In this document: positions 1-9,790 of the stretch, in pieces
Layout of the letters: every line of letters begins with the position of its first letter
Numbering within the stretch: the stretch's first letter is position 1
Assembly: GCA_021927905.1 (NCBI GenBank)
Contig: BLLK01000069.1
Coordinates: 2,852,001-2,916,000, forward strand
DNA from: Chaetoceros tenuissimus
Taxonomy: Eukaryota; Bacillariophyta; Thalassiosirophyceae; Chaetocerotales; Chaetocerotaceae
Length of the DNA stretch: 64,000 bases
Reading direction: 5' to 3'
Position numbers and translations under genes: made by a program
Notes under the pieces: model-generated
What the model saw: the letters and a program-made list of their open reading frames with translations, nothing else
What the model was told of the DNA's origin: nothing
Databases searched by the model: none

Positions 1-215
1 GAAAGCAAATAAGTAGATCCAATGTGATCTCTTAAAGACTGAGGTGTGGCCTCAGTTTGTGATTCCTAGATTCTAAATCTAAACACTGCTCAAAAATGAG
101 TCCAATTGCATCAACATCCACTTCTAGGCACAAATTTTCTTTTAAACAAAGTTTATGTTATGTGAATCTATTCCCTAAACTTTGCATTTGGATTTTATTT
201 TCATACAAAAAGGAT

Positions 216-404
216 TTAACTGTACTTGATGAATCCGATATCGTTAGCACGCTCACGGAAGCACTGTCTCTTCATGTTGATTCCGTACTTGCGGATGAGT
301 CCCATACCTCCCTTACGTCCGGTAACACGGCACTGACGGGATCCCTTTCCGTAATTCTTTGGGTGAGTAGCGTAAAGCTTGTTTGGAACACGAGTCTCAG
401 CCAT
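216..404 (-). CDS. RPS29: 40S ribosomal protein S29 (uS14), zinc ribbon half lost
   Basis: This 62-residue protein is the small-subunit protein uS14/S29, which binds 18S rRNA in the head of the 40S subunit. The conserved core is intact: [15 protein letters not shown], then GLIRKYGIN, then [15 protein letters not shown], and the length matches the family (about 56-62 aa). The family normally holds zinc with two CxxC pairs (CRVC and MCRQC). Here the second Cys of the first pair is Thr (CRVT) and the first Cys of the second pair is Lys (MKRQC), so only two of four ligands remain. A two-residue insertion (KGG) lies between the pairs. The ATG at 404 is the only sensible start. No intron is needed. 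Identity is secure; only the missing cysteines are odd. Confidence 0.93.
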   Translation of the reverse strand: MAETRVPNKLYATHPKNYGKGSRQCRVTGRKGGMGLIRKYGINMKRQCFRERANDIGFIKYS

Positions 405-1063
405 TTTGATTAACTATAAGAAAAAGAAACGAGTGAGCAAAACAAGTAGACATGATGTGTGGAGTTTCGTTTAGTATCCAGTCTCTGTGAAGTCTCTGCC
501 CAAGTCCCCTTCTGACATAGCTTCTACTATAAAGAGTTTCTCAGTTGTCTATACAGATGCACAAGTTCTCAATGATGTGTTTCGTTTGTTTTCGTACTGA
601 TTCAAGTGCAGATGCTGTGTTTGGTATGTCTTGTACGTGCAGAAGTCTCAACATTCTAGTTTTTTTCGTAATTCTTCTTCTTCCTCAAAAATCCAATCAA
701 ACCAACAACCCCAGCATCGACTCATTTGTACATCAAAAATTCCACATGGAGACTAGGGCAGAGAATTCGTTACAAGGGGCATAGAGACATCGGTAGCGTA
801 CCTTCGATGAAAAAGTGGTGTTTGTGTTGTTGAAAGCAGTTTCAGTAAACAGGCAAGAGGCAAGGTAGGTGGGGTGAATTTTATTTTTCCCCCTCTCTAT
901 TCTCCCTCCCTAGCTAAAATCAAAGTATTCATTGCCACCTAAAGATATTAATGCCGCCTTAGAGAATTCCAACTAGCCATTTAGTAGTAGTCGATTTGTA
1001 CCCCATATTTGGTATCATCATTATTTTACAGTAAATTACTCATAGTCCTTTATACACTCTTGT
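405..1063. other. Intergenic: upstream of RPS29, downstream of the DNAJC17 homologue
   Basis: No protein-coding gene is supported here. An open frame at 545-784 has no ATG start and no recognisable domain. A pyrimidine-rich tract lies near 890-912. The RPS29 promoter must lie in the part next to 404, but no sharp element is seen. Confidence 0.6.
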
Positions 1064-2209
1064 TTATGTAGATATATGAATCCTCATTCCTTCCATTTCT
1101 TCAGTGGACAGAACTCCGTCCAAAATTTCAGATTCAAGTTGCTGTAGCCTTTCCAAAGGACTAGTTATTGGTATATTTGATAGGGGCTTGCTGGCAGGAA
1201 ATTTTGGAGGGAATAAGGATGGTGGTTTTGCCATCTTTCCTTTTTCTGTATTACTATTCCTATCCACAGATTTAGCATCAATATCAATATCTTCACCCAT
1301 CTCCATTTTTCTCAATAAAACTTCTCTTTCAGCAGCTTGACGCAGTTTCCTTTCCTCCACACTTTCTCGATCTCTGTCACGATGTAGAGAAGAATCTGGA
1401 ATTTCATCGTTATTTATTTCAAATCCTTGATTTTCTTCATCTTTTCTCGATCCAACATAGCTAGCTCGCATTTCACTACTGTGCTTGTATTTTTCTACAC
1501 ATGGTTTACAACTTGACGAATCTTGAAAAGTTACCAACGCTGAATTTCCCTTGCTACCAATTAGTTCTATATCCTCTACAGTGCCGAAAACCTTCATCAA
1601 TTTAATAAGCATATCTTCTGATTGGCCTCCCATTTTTTTACGACTCCACTTCAACCTAACCTGTCTATATTCTAATTTTTGCTTTTTTTGCTTTCGTTCT
1701 CTTGCAGCCAACTTTTCTTCTGCAGTTCTATGCTTCTGGCCAAATGACTCTCTCATTTTCATTCCATCTCTCTTAAGATCTTGATAAACATTACTGTTGG
1801 TGTCTTTGATATCACTATCTTGTTTTGCCTTTTTCCCTAGATTCTGGATCTTACTCTCTAGATCCTCTCGCATCCTTTTCCTCTTGGAACTCATGGCTGC
1901 ATCCCGTTTCTTTTCTTCCTCCTTTCTGATAGATTCCGACTTTAACTTTGCATCATATTTCTCTTTTTCTTCTCTGAATTCATCCTTCAGTAAAAAATCT
2001 CTAGCTTCTTGAACAGCAATAAATTGGTGATCAAGTTCATCGTGTTGAGCCTTGGTGAGATTTTTCTCACGTTTATCTGGATGGAATTTGAGCGATAGCG
2101 TTCGAAACTTTTTCTTGATTTGCGCCGCTGTCGCAAAGTCGGGTAGAGAGAGAATGCTGTAGGGGTTACCCTTTGCAGGAAAAGGTGATTTGCTTTCGTT
2201 ACTACTCAT
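1064..2209 (-). CDS. DNAJC17/Cwf23-like J-domain protein with RRM (splicing co-chaperone)
   Basis: This 381-residue protein has an N-terminal J domain (about residues 15-87) with the Hsp70-activating HPD tripeptide at 43-45. A long Lys/Glu-rich helical segment follows, then an RRM-like domain (about 185-250) starting with the family signature VRLKWSRKK. The order J domain, basic coiled coil, RRM is that of human DNAJC17 and fission-yeast Cwf23. In those organisms the protein associates with the spliceosome and acts in the nucleus. The C-terminal 100 residues are charged and low in complexity, ending in a short helix (SPLERLQQLESEILDG). The start is the ATG at 2209 and the gene is a single open frame. 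The family call is firm; the splicing role is inferred from orthologues. Confidence 0.85.
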   Translation of the reverse strand: MSSNESKSPFPAKGNPYSILSLPDFATAAQIKKKFRTLSLKFHPDKREKNLTKAQHDELDHQFIAVQEARDFLLKDEFREEKEKYDAKLKSESIRKEEEKKRDAAMSSKRKRMREDLESKIQNLGKKAKQDSDIKDTNSNVYQDLKRDGMKMRESFGQKHRTAEEKLAARERKQKKQKLEYRQVRLKWSRKKMGGQSEDMLIKLMKVFGTVEDIELIGSKGNSALVTFQDSSSCKPCVEKYKHSSEMRASYVGSRKDEENQGFEINNDEIPDSSLHRDRDRESVEERKLRQAAEREVLLRKMEMGEDIDIDAKSVDRNSNTEKGKMAKPPSLFPPKFPASKPLSNIPITSPLERLQQLESEILDGVLSTEEMEGMRIHIST

Positions 2210-2628
2210 AGTTTATTGAATGATCTCATGAACACAGAAAAAGCTTGTGAAGGTGAAAGGTGAAAGGTGAGAGGCAAAAATACAATAGTTCAGTAAGTGT
2301 CAAAAATACATCTTTCATTCTCTCTCTCTCTTCTCCTTCTTCTTTGGAACCCATTAGCAACCCATTAGCAACCCATTTTACAACAATGACGAGTACGATG
2401 AAAATATATTGGTGAAATAAAATTGAGATTTAAAACTATTACTTCTCATTCTTTTGCGCGTATGTGCCTTTCTCGACACCTAATTGAACTCAATCTTTCA
2501 ACCATGTACATTATGTTGCTCAAACTACAACTAAGTTACAGCTTGAGAAGTAGGAAAAAATGTAATTCACATCTCCCTTCAGTATTCCATGCGAAGTCAT
2601 TTTTATATATCCATTCCATTTCCTATAT
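2210..2628. other. Intergenic with simple repeats between two minus-strand genes
   Basis: This is the upstream region of the DNAJC17 homologue. It holds a GGTGAAA tandem at 2247-2270, a CT-rich tract near 2316-2343, and an 11-bp unit (AACCCATTAGC) repeated twice plus a partial third copy at 2348-2377. No coding potential is seen. Confidence 0.6.
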
Positions 2629-4202
2629 CTACTTCTTTCTAGTGATAACTACATAGGTTAGTCGTATCAAAGCATCACGAGCTTCAGACTGCGGTAAGCG
2701 AAGAAGAGCTTCTACTGCTTTCTGTTAAACAATCAAAGAACTGGCGTTAGAATCGTTCTTGAACAATTAATCTAAAATTGAATGAGAATAGAACTTACTT
2801 CTGCGTGGAATAAAGCAAGACCTCTTGCTTTGTTCATTGCATCTGGGCCCTTGTAGAGATATTCTAATGCTGTTTGCTTGTCTCCCTTCTTTTTAAATCT
2901 TCTCATAATCAAAGGCTGAAGTTCCTTGTATTCTTGCGCTGCGTATAAAATTGGTGCTGTACTCAGACCGAGGTCCATGTCAGCTAATGCAGGCTTTCCC
3001 AAAATATTCTCAGCAGCAGTGAAATCTAGGATATCGTCTTGAATTTGGAATGCTAGTCCCATGTGGAATCCAAACTCTTCACATGCAGTAGCAACGGTAC
3101 TACTGTAATTATGTCCTCCTAAAAGGGCAGTTGACCTACATGCATAACAAATTAAGGAAGCAGTCTTGTAGTATGACTTTCTAAGGTATGTTTCCATCTT
3201 GACAAGTGTCTCTGGTGGACTTTTCAATTGCATTATCTCTCCAGAAACAAGACTTTCAAGCGCAGTAGCCATAATTTGTACCACAGCAGTATTTTCCAGT
3301 CTTGCCAAGAGAAGAGATGCTCTCGCAAGAAGGAAGTCACCACCTAGTACAGCAACTTTATTCGAATATAGCTTGTGTACAGCTTCACCACCACGGCGAG
3401 TATCTGCTTCGTCTAATACATCATCATGAATAAGAGATGCAACATGAATCATTTCTACAATCTGTCCAAGCTGAGCTTGCTTTCTCCAAACTTCAGAACC
3501 TTGGTGGTTTGACTCGTTTACTGTCACATCTGAAGCTCCAGATGCATCCCATCCTCCATCTCCATTCACTTCTATTTTCTCTGGCTCTGCAGCTGCAACA
3601 GCCTTTGCCATGAGTTGCACAATAGTTGGTCTAAACCTCTTTCCATGTCTCTTCTCGAAAAAGTGTTTTGCTGCATTCGACAATATTGCTTGATCAGTTG
3701 AAACTAGCTCTTTGATGGAGTCTGCAAAAGGCTTCAATTCTTTCTCTACCATCTTGAATGGGTCAGGGAGTGTTTCGATTTTCTTCTTCTTTTCAAGGAA
3801 GTCGACGAGTTTCACGTTTTGTAATGTGTCCTCTTTGTCGCCTTTCAGGACATGTGGATCGCGATGGCTATTCCCTGTCATTGATTCAGGCACAACTCCT
3901 CCCTCTTCCTCTGCCAACAATTGGAACAAATCGTAACTAGGTGTGAGTCTCAAAGTTGTAGCAGAGTGACTAAGCTCCTCTGCTTCTTCTGAAACAACTA
4001 CAGGAGCTTTAGATTGCGGTTTTGCTGCTACTGCCATAGCTCTCATGACGTGTTTTGTTGTTCGCGATTCGCTGGATGGCACACTGCGAAAATAGGATGA
4101 TGGAGTTGAAAAAGCAGAGACTGAAACATTGTTCATATTAGCTGCAAGAAAAGCTGCTGCAAGAGCATATTTTCTTCCAGATGATTTTCTATTTGTTTTC
4201 AT
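2629..4202 (-). CDS. SPS: Plastid solanesyl/polyprenyl diphosphate synthase
   Basis: A trans-prenyltransferase that adds isopentenyl diphosphate units to build the long side chain of plastoquinone. The first Asp-rich motif is DDVLDEADTRRGG (from about residue 260) and the second is QDDILDF (about 388). The start is placed at the ATG at 4202, 99 codons into a longer open frame, because it gives a signal peptide ending VSVSA-F, the diatom plastid cleavage motif. The C-terminus is spliced: the donor GTAAGT follows base 2799, the acceptor CAG precedes 2721, and the intron is 2722-2798. The second exon (2721-2629) adds 30 residues containing LPQSEARDALIRLTYVVITR, the usual end of this family, for a total of 498 aa. 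An Asn/Gly-rich insertion precedes the first Asp motif. Exact chain length cannot be read from the sequence. Confidence 0.9.
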
Positions 4203-5040
4203 TTTGATAATTTTCTGTAGATGAAGTTTTTGCAATGATGGATGCCAAAAATTCAATGTAGATGAGAATTTGGTAAATAAGTTCGTATCAATAAAAATGA
4301 TGGTATGAATGGAATATGATTCAATGCAATTGAATGCGATGGTTGATGAAAGAAAAGGAAAATTTGAAGTGAGAAACCAAAGTAAAGAATAGAGATGCAG
4401 ACGTGTATCTTCATCATAAAGATAACAAAGAAACAAAGGTGTTCTCGCCAGATTTCCATCTCTTGTGTCACCAAAGGCGACAAGAAAGACTGGTTGCACA
4501 GCTCACATATAGCCATAGCAAGCCTTGTATTCTCATCCACCTTCGTTTGTACTTTTCACTTTACTACCAAAGAAACTCACCTATAGTCTACTTTCTATGC
4601 TTCAATCTGAAGTAGGCTCGCAATGTGTAGCGTTCTTTTTGGTTTAGAACAACAGATGATGATGATGACTGCGGTGTGGAGGTGGTTCAGCAGATGGCAG
4701 GAGATTTCTTTCATAGCAAAACACAGTGATAAACCTCACATCAGACACATGCGTGGTTCCAACCTTTTGACGACCCCCAGCAGTTGACTCAGCAGCCTCA
4801 AAACCTCTTCTCTTTGCAAGGTGACATCACCATAGGTATCCTCGTCAAGTCGGGGTATGAGCTTTGAATTTTGACATTTCCTCTATACTACGAAATGTTA
4901 CGTACGTAAAAGTGGACATGGAGGGAAATCCAAGGCTAAAACGCTAAAACAACGTAAGTACTATGAAAGAGTAAAGCAACACGACTTCTTTCATAATTTA
5001 ACTCTAACGAATATTACTATTCATATCAATCGTGATAAAC
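4203..5040. promoter_or_regulatory. Divergent intergenic region between SPS and a Cys-rich membrane protein gene
   Basis: About 840 bp separate two divergent starts, so both promoters should lie here. Open frames in this stretch are AT-rich extensions without family features. No clear repeat, tRNA or TATA element stands out. Confidence 0.4.
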
Positions 5041-5814
5041 ATGAGGTACATTATCCTTCTCTTTCTACAAGTGGGCGTCAGCTTCAGCTGCACGTTTGAC
5101 GCGAGCTGTATGCTTGAGTACTCTGATATGCAGCAACACTGTGTAGAAAGCCAGTGCATGTCCTTCATACGAGAACCTTGTGAAGATGGAAACTTATGCT
5201 ACAATAACCTTGCCAAAACAAGCTTTGGCATGACTTGCGATGAAAGTATATGCAAAGTGAACACAGGAGGTAGATGTAATCATGACGCTGACTGTACTTC
5301 TGAGACTGATAAATGCATTGACCAAATATGCATGTCCACAACATGTGATTGTGAGAACTATCAAGACTGTGTAAATTATCAATGTGTGGCAAAGTCTTGC
5401 TCATTGACAAACGATTGTAATAACAGTGACTCGGCAAATGTACTTGATGCCTTTTGTTACCAAAATTCCTGTCGTCCTCTTGCAAGTTTTGGAGGTGCAT
5501 GTGGGATCTCAGACGATTGTGGAGAACCTAATGCGTCATGTGTAGATGGAGTATGTGTAGCGAAGAGGCAAAGTGTAGGCCTGGAACAAAAAAATAAAGG
5601 ATCTTTCTCAGCAGGATTTTTAGTAGGATGTCTGTTTTCGGGTATAGTTGGTGCTGTTGTCTATATGGAAGTAAAGAGTGGACTATTATCAAACTTGACG
5701 CAAAAAATGAAAAATCGTTTTGGATATGGTGAAATACCGATAGCAGGAGAAATTGTAGATTCTCAAAACGATGTTATCCATGCAAAACAAGTCCAGCTAT
5801 CATATATTACGTAA
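5041..5814 (+). CDS. Cys-rich type I membrane protein (EB-module-like extracellular part)
   Basis: This 257-residue protein begins with a signal peptide (MRYIILLFLQVGVSFS). It continues with about 165 extracellular residues rich in cysteine, arranged as repeated GGxCxxDxDC...C.xxxC units (for example GGRCNHDADC and GGACGISDDC). A hydrophobic span (about 193-211, AGFLVGCLFSGIVGAVVYM) is followed by a basic cytoplasmic tail of about 45 residues. The ATG at 5041 is used because the frame upstream opens only with GTG. The layout suggests a disulfide-stabilised surface protein. The Cys spacing resembles EB or Dickkopf-type modules, but no ligand or function can be named. It is convergent with the GPCR gene, with an 85-bp gap. 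Confidence 0.7.
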   Translation: MRYIILLFLQVGVSFSCTFDASCMLEYSDMQQHCVESQCMSFIREPCEDGNLCYNNLAKTSFGMTCDESICKVNTGGRCNHDADCTSETDKCIDQICMSTTCDCENYQDCVNYQCVAKSCSLTNDCNNSDSANVLDAFCYQNSCRPLASFGGACGISDDCGEPNASCVDGVCVAKRQSVGLEQKNKGSFSAGFLVGCLFSGIVGAVVYMEVKSGLLSNLTQKMKNRFGYGEIPIAGEIVDSQNDVIHAKQVQLSYIT

Positions 5815-5899
5815 AAGGCGACTAAACTAAATTCAGATGTTTCCTCATTAGTACTTGTTACCATGTTACTTGATAAAACTAACGTACCCCTCTATCAGT

Positions 5900-7276
5900 C
5901 TAAACTTGCATATTGTCATTGGAACTGAGAATCAGTTCGCTTCGCGATGATGCATCAATTGAATTATCTATATAGTTACATAGATGGGATGCATCGATAA
6001 CAGAATTCATGTCCGCACGAACACGGTTTGGTGACAAGTCTTCAGCAACACCAAACTTCTGGCTTGAAAATTTGAGATTCTTTTGATGCGGAAGAATTTC
6101 TATCAGACTTTGTTGCTCTACGTTAAGAGCTTGACCCCCATTTTTCAGCACTTCCCAAAAAGCCTCAAGAAAAGTCATTTCTGGCATTCGGCTCCTTGTA
6201 ACGTGCACTGCAGGTCTCAGAAAGATATAAATATTGGTGATTCCTTGAAGAGGATACATTGATTGGAGCCAAAACACAACTGGTAAATATGGATTATCAC
6301 CTGACATGATAAAAGTGAAAAGAGCTATTCCAGTCGGAACGTAAATGATGATAAACCAAAGTGTGTACAGGAAAGCTTGGGATAAAAGCTCTCTTTTGTA
6401 TAATCTTGAAAGATTTTGTCGTATCTCTGATGAATGTTCTCTCAACTGCCTTTGTACCTGCAGCTTTTTTTCATGTGATGCACATGAGCGATTGGAATTC
6501 TTGGTATATTCTCTTAGCTGAGACCACTTCCGGATAAAATTGATCCGCTTAGCGCCTTCATTTGTCTGATGCACATTATCAGTAGGTTCAGATGACTTTT
6601 TTTCTTCCCTTTGGGATCGAAAGAGGTTTTCTTGTACTGCTACCTTCCAGTACAGGGTAGACAAAGTGATAATCATAATGGTTAGACACAATGTTGGAAT
6701 GACAATTATAGTATTTATCATCAGAACTTCCGAGTGTTTTTCATTAGCATCACAAATCAAATCAGAAGATTCATCGCAACCATAAGGCGATGCTGAGTAA
6801 AAGCAAATTGACCCATTCACAAATGTGTTGAATGATCCTGTTATAAAGGAATATACTTGACTGGTAAGAAAATATATTCCAATGAAGATGTAAATCTTTT
6901 TTTCTACGAGCTGGCTGAAAGTTTCATCTACCATATTTTTGTACAGTTTACAGTAGTAATACACACATAATACGCAAGAAAACGTAGGCGCACCTAGTGC
7001 TCCTGTTGTGACTAGAAATCCGTCAAAGATACAAGATGCTTCATTTCCAATAGCCCAAAGACCTATTGAAGTTTTCGTAGATAACCAAGGCCCCATAAGT
7101 ATTCCAGCCGACTGAACCAAGTCAGAAAGACTAATTCCAAACGTAATGCGTTGGTATGGATGTTTCAGTCCATCTCGATGGGAAATTATTGAAAATATGA
7201 AAGTTGAAGACGCAATGATTGAAAGCGCTGACGATGTGATCTGTAGGATAACACCGGCTATCCATGAAGTTGTCAT
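5900..7276 (-). CDS. Seven-transmembrane receptor, cAMP-receptor/secretin-superfamily-like GPCR
   Basis: The 458-residue protein has seven hydrophobic segments at about 7-31, 43-63, 82-110, 127-148, 184-209, 297-325 and 331-354. A short extracellular N-terminus, a Cys in the TM3 region and Cys pairs in the loop before TM5 (CFYSASPYGC) fit a GPCR. The loop between TM5 and TM6 is long and basic (about 85 residues). A short motif after TM7 (IFLRPAVHVTRSR) is followed by an Asn/Ser-rich tail of about 95 residues. Diatom genomes carry expanded families of this Dictyostelium cAMP-receptor-like type. The receptor class is inferred from topology and loop pattern, and the ligand is unknown. Start ATG at 7276; single exon. 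Confidence 0.7.
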   Translation of the reverse strand: MTTSWIAGVILQITSSALSIIASSTFIFSIISHRDGLKHPYQRITFGISLSDLVQSAGILMGPWLSTKTSIGLWAIGNEASCIFDGFLVTTGALGAPTFSCVLCVYYYCKLYKNMVDETFSQLVEKKIYIFIGIYFLTSQVYSFITGSFNTFVNGSICFYSASPYGCDESSDLICDANEKHSEVLMINTIIVIPTLCLTIMIITLSTLYWKVAVQENLFRSQREEKKSSEPTDNVHQTNEGAKRINFIRKWSQLREYTKNSNRSCASHEKKLQVQRQLREHSSEIRQNLSRLYKRELLSQAFLYTLWFIIIYVPTGIALFTFIMSGDNPYLPVVFWLQSMYPLQGITNIYIFLRPAVHVTRSRMPEMTFLEAFWEVLKNGGQALNVEQQSLIEILPHQKNLKFSSQKFGVAEDLSPNRVRADMNSVIDASHLCNYIDNSIDASSRSELILSSNDNMQV

Positions 7277-7572
7277 GAGGGCCTTTTTCCTTTATGATAT
7301 TAATGTATTAATGATGCACTTTCTTTGCAGTTGCCTAATAAAATGTTACAATCAAGATAAAGATAAAAGAGGCTTCTGGTTCTTGGATAACTTTCAAAAT
7401 TGTATGTGTTCGTTTTTATTACTATGAAGAGGAGAGAAGAGAAGGCTAAAAGGCTTCTCGCTTTCTCGTCGACCATGGCCTTCTCTTCTACACACCAAAA
7501 TAGCCATAAAATGAAAAACTGGAATTTCATAAATAAGTACAGATCTTCTGTAAGTAATCTAGGTACTTAGAA

Positions 7573-8703
7573 TTACCTTGTAGAATACAAATTTTGATTT
7601 CCTATATAAACGGAGAGGACCAGAATCAGTAAACATATGCTAAAAGAAACAATCCTTGGATACTCTTGCAATTGATCTTGTTCCCTCTTTATAGGAACAG
7701 AGTTCTCATTAGATTTATTCTCACCTTCCACACACCCTTCATTTTCATTTGTTACTTTATCGATCCAGCGGCACATACCCTTTGCCAAGGCCCGATCTTG
7801 TTTTTTCTTCTGCTTCATTTTGTTCCCCAAGTCATCCATAAGAGATAGAGCAGCTTTGTTATTCGGATCATTCTTCAAAATTAAACGGAGATCATTTCTT
7901 GCATGATCGAACTTTCCCGAATCACAGTAAGTTCTCGCTCGAAGATATCTTATTTTTGTTTCCAGATTCAACTGTAATGTTTCATTTTCGATCAAGGAAC
8001 AGCAAGATAGTGATAATGTAGTGGATTTCACTGCTGCTTTCCTAAATGATTGTACTTGCGACGTTCTTCCTACCTCATTTGACTCAATATCTGCAAGAAA
8101 TAAAAAACATCTAGTCATATTCAACATGATTTTGCATTGTAAAATGATGTATTCTTGTTGTAAATGAATCCCCATAATGATTTTCTTTGTAGAAAGTATC
8201 TCTTCTTCCCCACTTTCCAACAAAGTAACATCAACAGTGTCTTCGTCTGAATCTACGCAATCAACTTCCGCAATGATTGCATGTCCATTTTTATTATAAG
8301 CAGCATATCCTCCAATCTGTATTTTACTTATTCTCTTCAAGGATTCTTCGTAATACTCCCAAGCAGATGCTGGATCTCTCATGACAAGTAATGAATCAGC
8401 CTTCTCCTTGAGCTCGTCTATAGATAAAGTACTCTCTCCACTCTCATGAAATCTCTGCTCCTCTTCGCTCACTGAATGTATGATATCCTTTTCATTAGTG
8501 GAAAATGTGAGTTCTGACTCGAGAGGCTCAGTTATACATTGTGGAGCAAATAGAAATCTTCGACGTTTGGCTCCTTCCAGGAAAACACTGCAGGTGCCAC
8601 TGTTTTCGTCAATGGTTGCAATGACAGCTCTACGTAGAAACGCTTTCTGTTCAGTGTTTCCTTTACATGGAACACGCACAATATCCCCTACTTGGAGAGT
8701 CAT
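7573..8703 (-). CDS. Tail-anchored TPR protein with Tudor/KOW-like N-terminus
   Basis: A 376-residue protein. Residues 1-60 (GDIVRVPCKG...RRAVIATIDE) and about 130-180 (GGYAAYNKNGHAIIAEVDCV...VTLLESGEEE) look like small beta-barrel Tudor/KOW-type modules. Residues about 230-300 form TPR-like helices (IRYLRARTYCDSGKFDHARNDL, LKNDPNNKAALSL), reminiscent of FKBP8-type TPR domains. The final 25 residues are one hydrophobic helix (IVSFSICLLILVLSVYIG) with a short basic end, so the protein is probably tail-anchored in ER or mitochondrial outer membrane. The upstream frame opens with TTG; the ATG at 8703 is the start. No catalytic motif is present. The domain reading is from pattern only. Confidence 0.6.
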   Translation of the reverse strand: MTLQVGDIVRVPCKGNTEQKAFLRRAVIATIDENSGTCSVFLEGAKRRRFLFAPQCITEPLESELTFSTNEKDIIHSVSEEEQRFHESGESTLSIDELKEKADSLLVMRDPASAWEYYEESLKRISKIQIGGYAAYNKNGHAIIAEVDCVDSDEDTVDVTLLESGEEEILSTKKIIMGIHLQQEYIILQCKIMLNMTRCFLFLADIESNEVGRTSQVQSFRKAAVKSTTLSLSCCSLIENETLQLNLETKIRYLRARTYCDSGKFDHARNDLRLILKNDPNNKAALSLMDDLGNKMKQKKKQDRALAKGMCRWIDKVTNENEGCVEGENKSNENSVPIKREQDQLQEYPRIVSFSICLLILVLSVYIGNQNLYSTR

Positions 8704-8946
8704 ATCTGTTTGATACAATTAATTGTGCAATCAAAGTTAAGTATTTATCTCTCTTCAGATTTTCACAGTGTTAGCTTCATATTACCGGTAAAAGACGGGT
8801 AAATCCCCTGCACTTTTGCGTTTGAAGAGATCTTTTGGGCAAAAGAAACGAGAAACCTTTTCCATCACGATGGTATTCTTTGAAGCGGTGAGAAAAGGTG
8901 CAACCTTGGTGCAACATAGAGATCAGTTGAATCAATCATATCAAAC

Positions 8947-9666
8947 ATGTACCCTAGTAGAAATCAATATCTCGTAGTTGCTGGGATTTTGTTGTGCTCG
9001 AGCAAAGTTATGGGCTTCACAACTCCTTCGAGTAGATCCATGCCCTCGATAATGTCCCCGGCTGCATCATCATTCACTTCGCCTTTCCGTTTGCCATCAT
9101 ACACTTCATCTACATCACTCAGTATGGGATATAATCTCCCCCCTGGTGGCGGTGACAATGACCCTAAAGATGCCATTTCATCAGTAGTTACACCTATACT
9201 AGGTATCGCAGCTACTGTGGCTTTCTTTCTTTCACCTCTTGGAAGCATATTTTTTGCAATCACAAACTCTATCTTCCTTCTTCTTCTCCTCCTACCACTT
9301 GTGGCATCGATTGCATTCACAGGTTGGCAATATTTTTATACCATAGAAGCTCCATGCCCATCCTGTGGAGTACCTACGAGAGTACTAAAGGACGAAGAAG
9401 CAGGTCCAAATATTTGTTTAAACTGTGGTTCCTTGGTACGAGCAAATATTGATAAAGATGGTATTGAATTATGCAATAATCCAAATGATATCTATGATGA
9501 AAATTCAAGAATTAGTAGTTTGTTTGATCTCTTTACTGGAGGAGTGGATAGTGGTAATTCAGGTGGAGTATTTTATGAGGAAACTACAACAACTATCGAA
9601 ACAAAGCAAGACAAACAACGTAGGGAAAGAACTATTATTGATGTAGATGTAACCAAAGATGATTAA
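8947..9666 (+). CDS. Plastid-targeted membrane protein with a CxxC-CxxC zinc ribbon
   Basis: This 239-residue protein has a hydrophobic signal peptide ending KVMG-F (F at +1, as in diatom plastid precursors). A Ser/Thr/Pro-rich transit-like stretch follows. Two adjacent transmembrane segments lie at about 78-98 and 101-125 (TPILGIAATVAFFLSPLG and SIFLLLLLLPLVASIAFTGW). Next comes a four-cysteine ribbon, CPSC-x15-CLNC (about 139-160). The C-terminal 75 residues are acidic and polar. The layout predicts a plastid membrane protein exposing a zinc ribbon. The family is not recognised. It is divergent from the TPR gene across 243 bp. Confidence 0.65.
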   Translation: MYPSRNQYLVVAGILLCSSKVMGFTTPSSRSMPSIMSPAASSFTSPFRLPSYTSSTSLSMGYNLPPGGGDNDPKDAISSVVTPILGIAATVAFFLSPLGSIFFAITNSIFLLLLLLPLVASIAFTGWQYFYTIEAPCPSCGVPTRVLKDEEAGPNICLNCGSLVRANIDKDGIELCNNPNDIYDENSRISSLFDLFTGGVDSGNSGGVFYEETTTTIETKQDKQRRERTIIDVDVTKDD

Positions 9667-9790
9667 GACTTAATGGCTCTCTATGTTGACCTCTCCAAAA
9701 TAACTAATGGTGAAGAACTTAAACATATATACATATACATACATGAAAAAAGATACAATACAACCATCACTTTAGGAGTTTTAAAATAAT

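Noticed and set aside
545-784. 79-codon plus-strand frame upstream of RPS29
   Set aside because: It opens without ATG, has no recognisable domain, and lies in the promoter of a ribosomal protein gene.
4253-4540. N-terminal extension of the solanesyl diphosphate synthase frame
   Set aside because: It is AT-rich sequence upstream of the plastid signal peptide. Starting at 4202 gives a proper presequence ending VSA-F.
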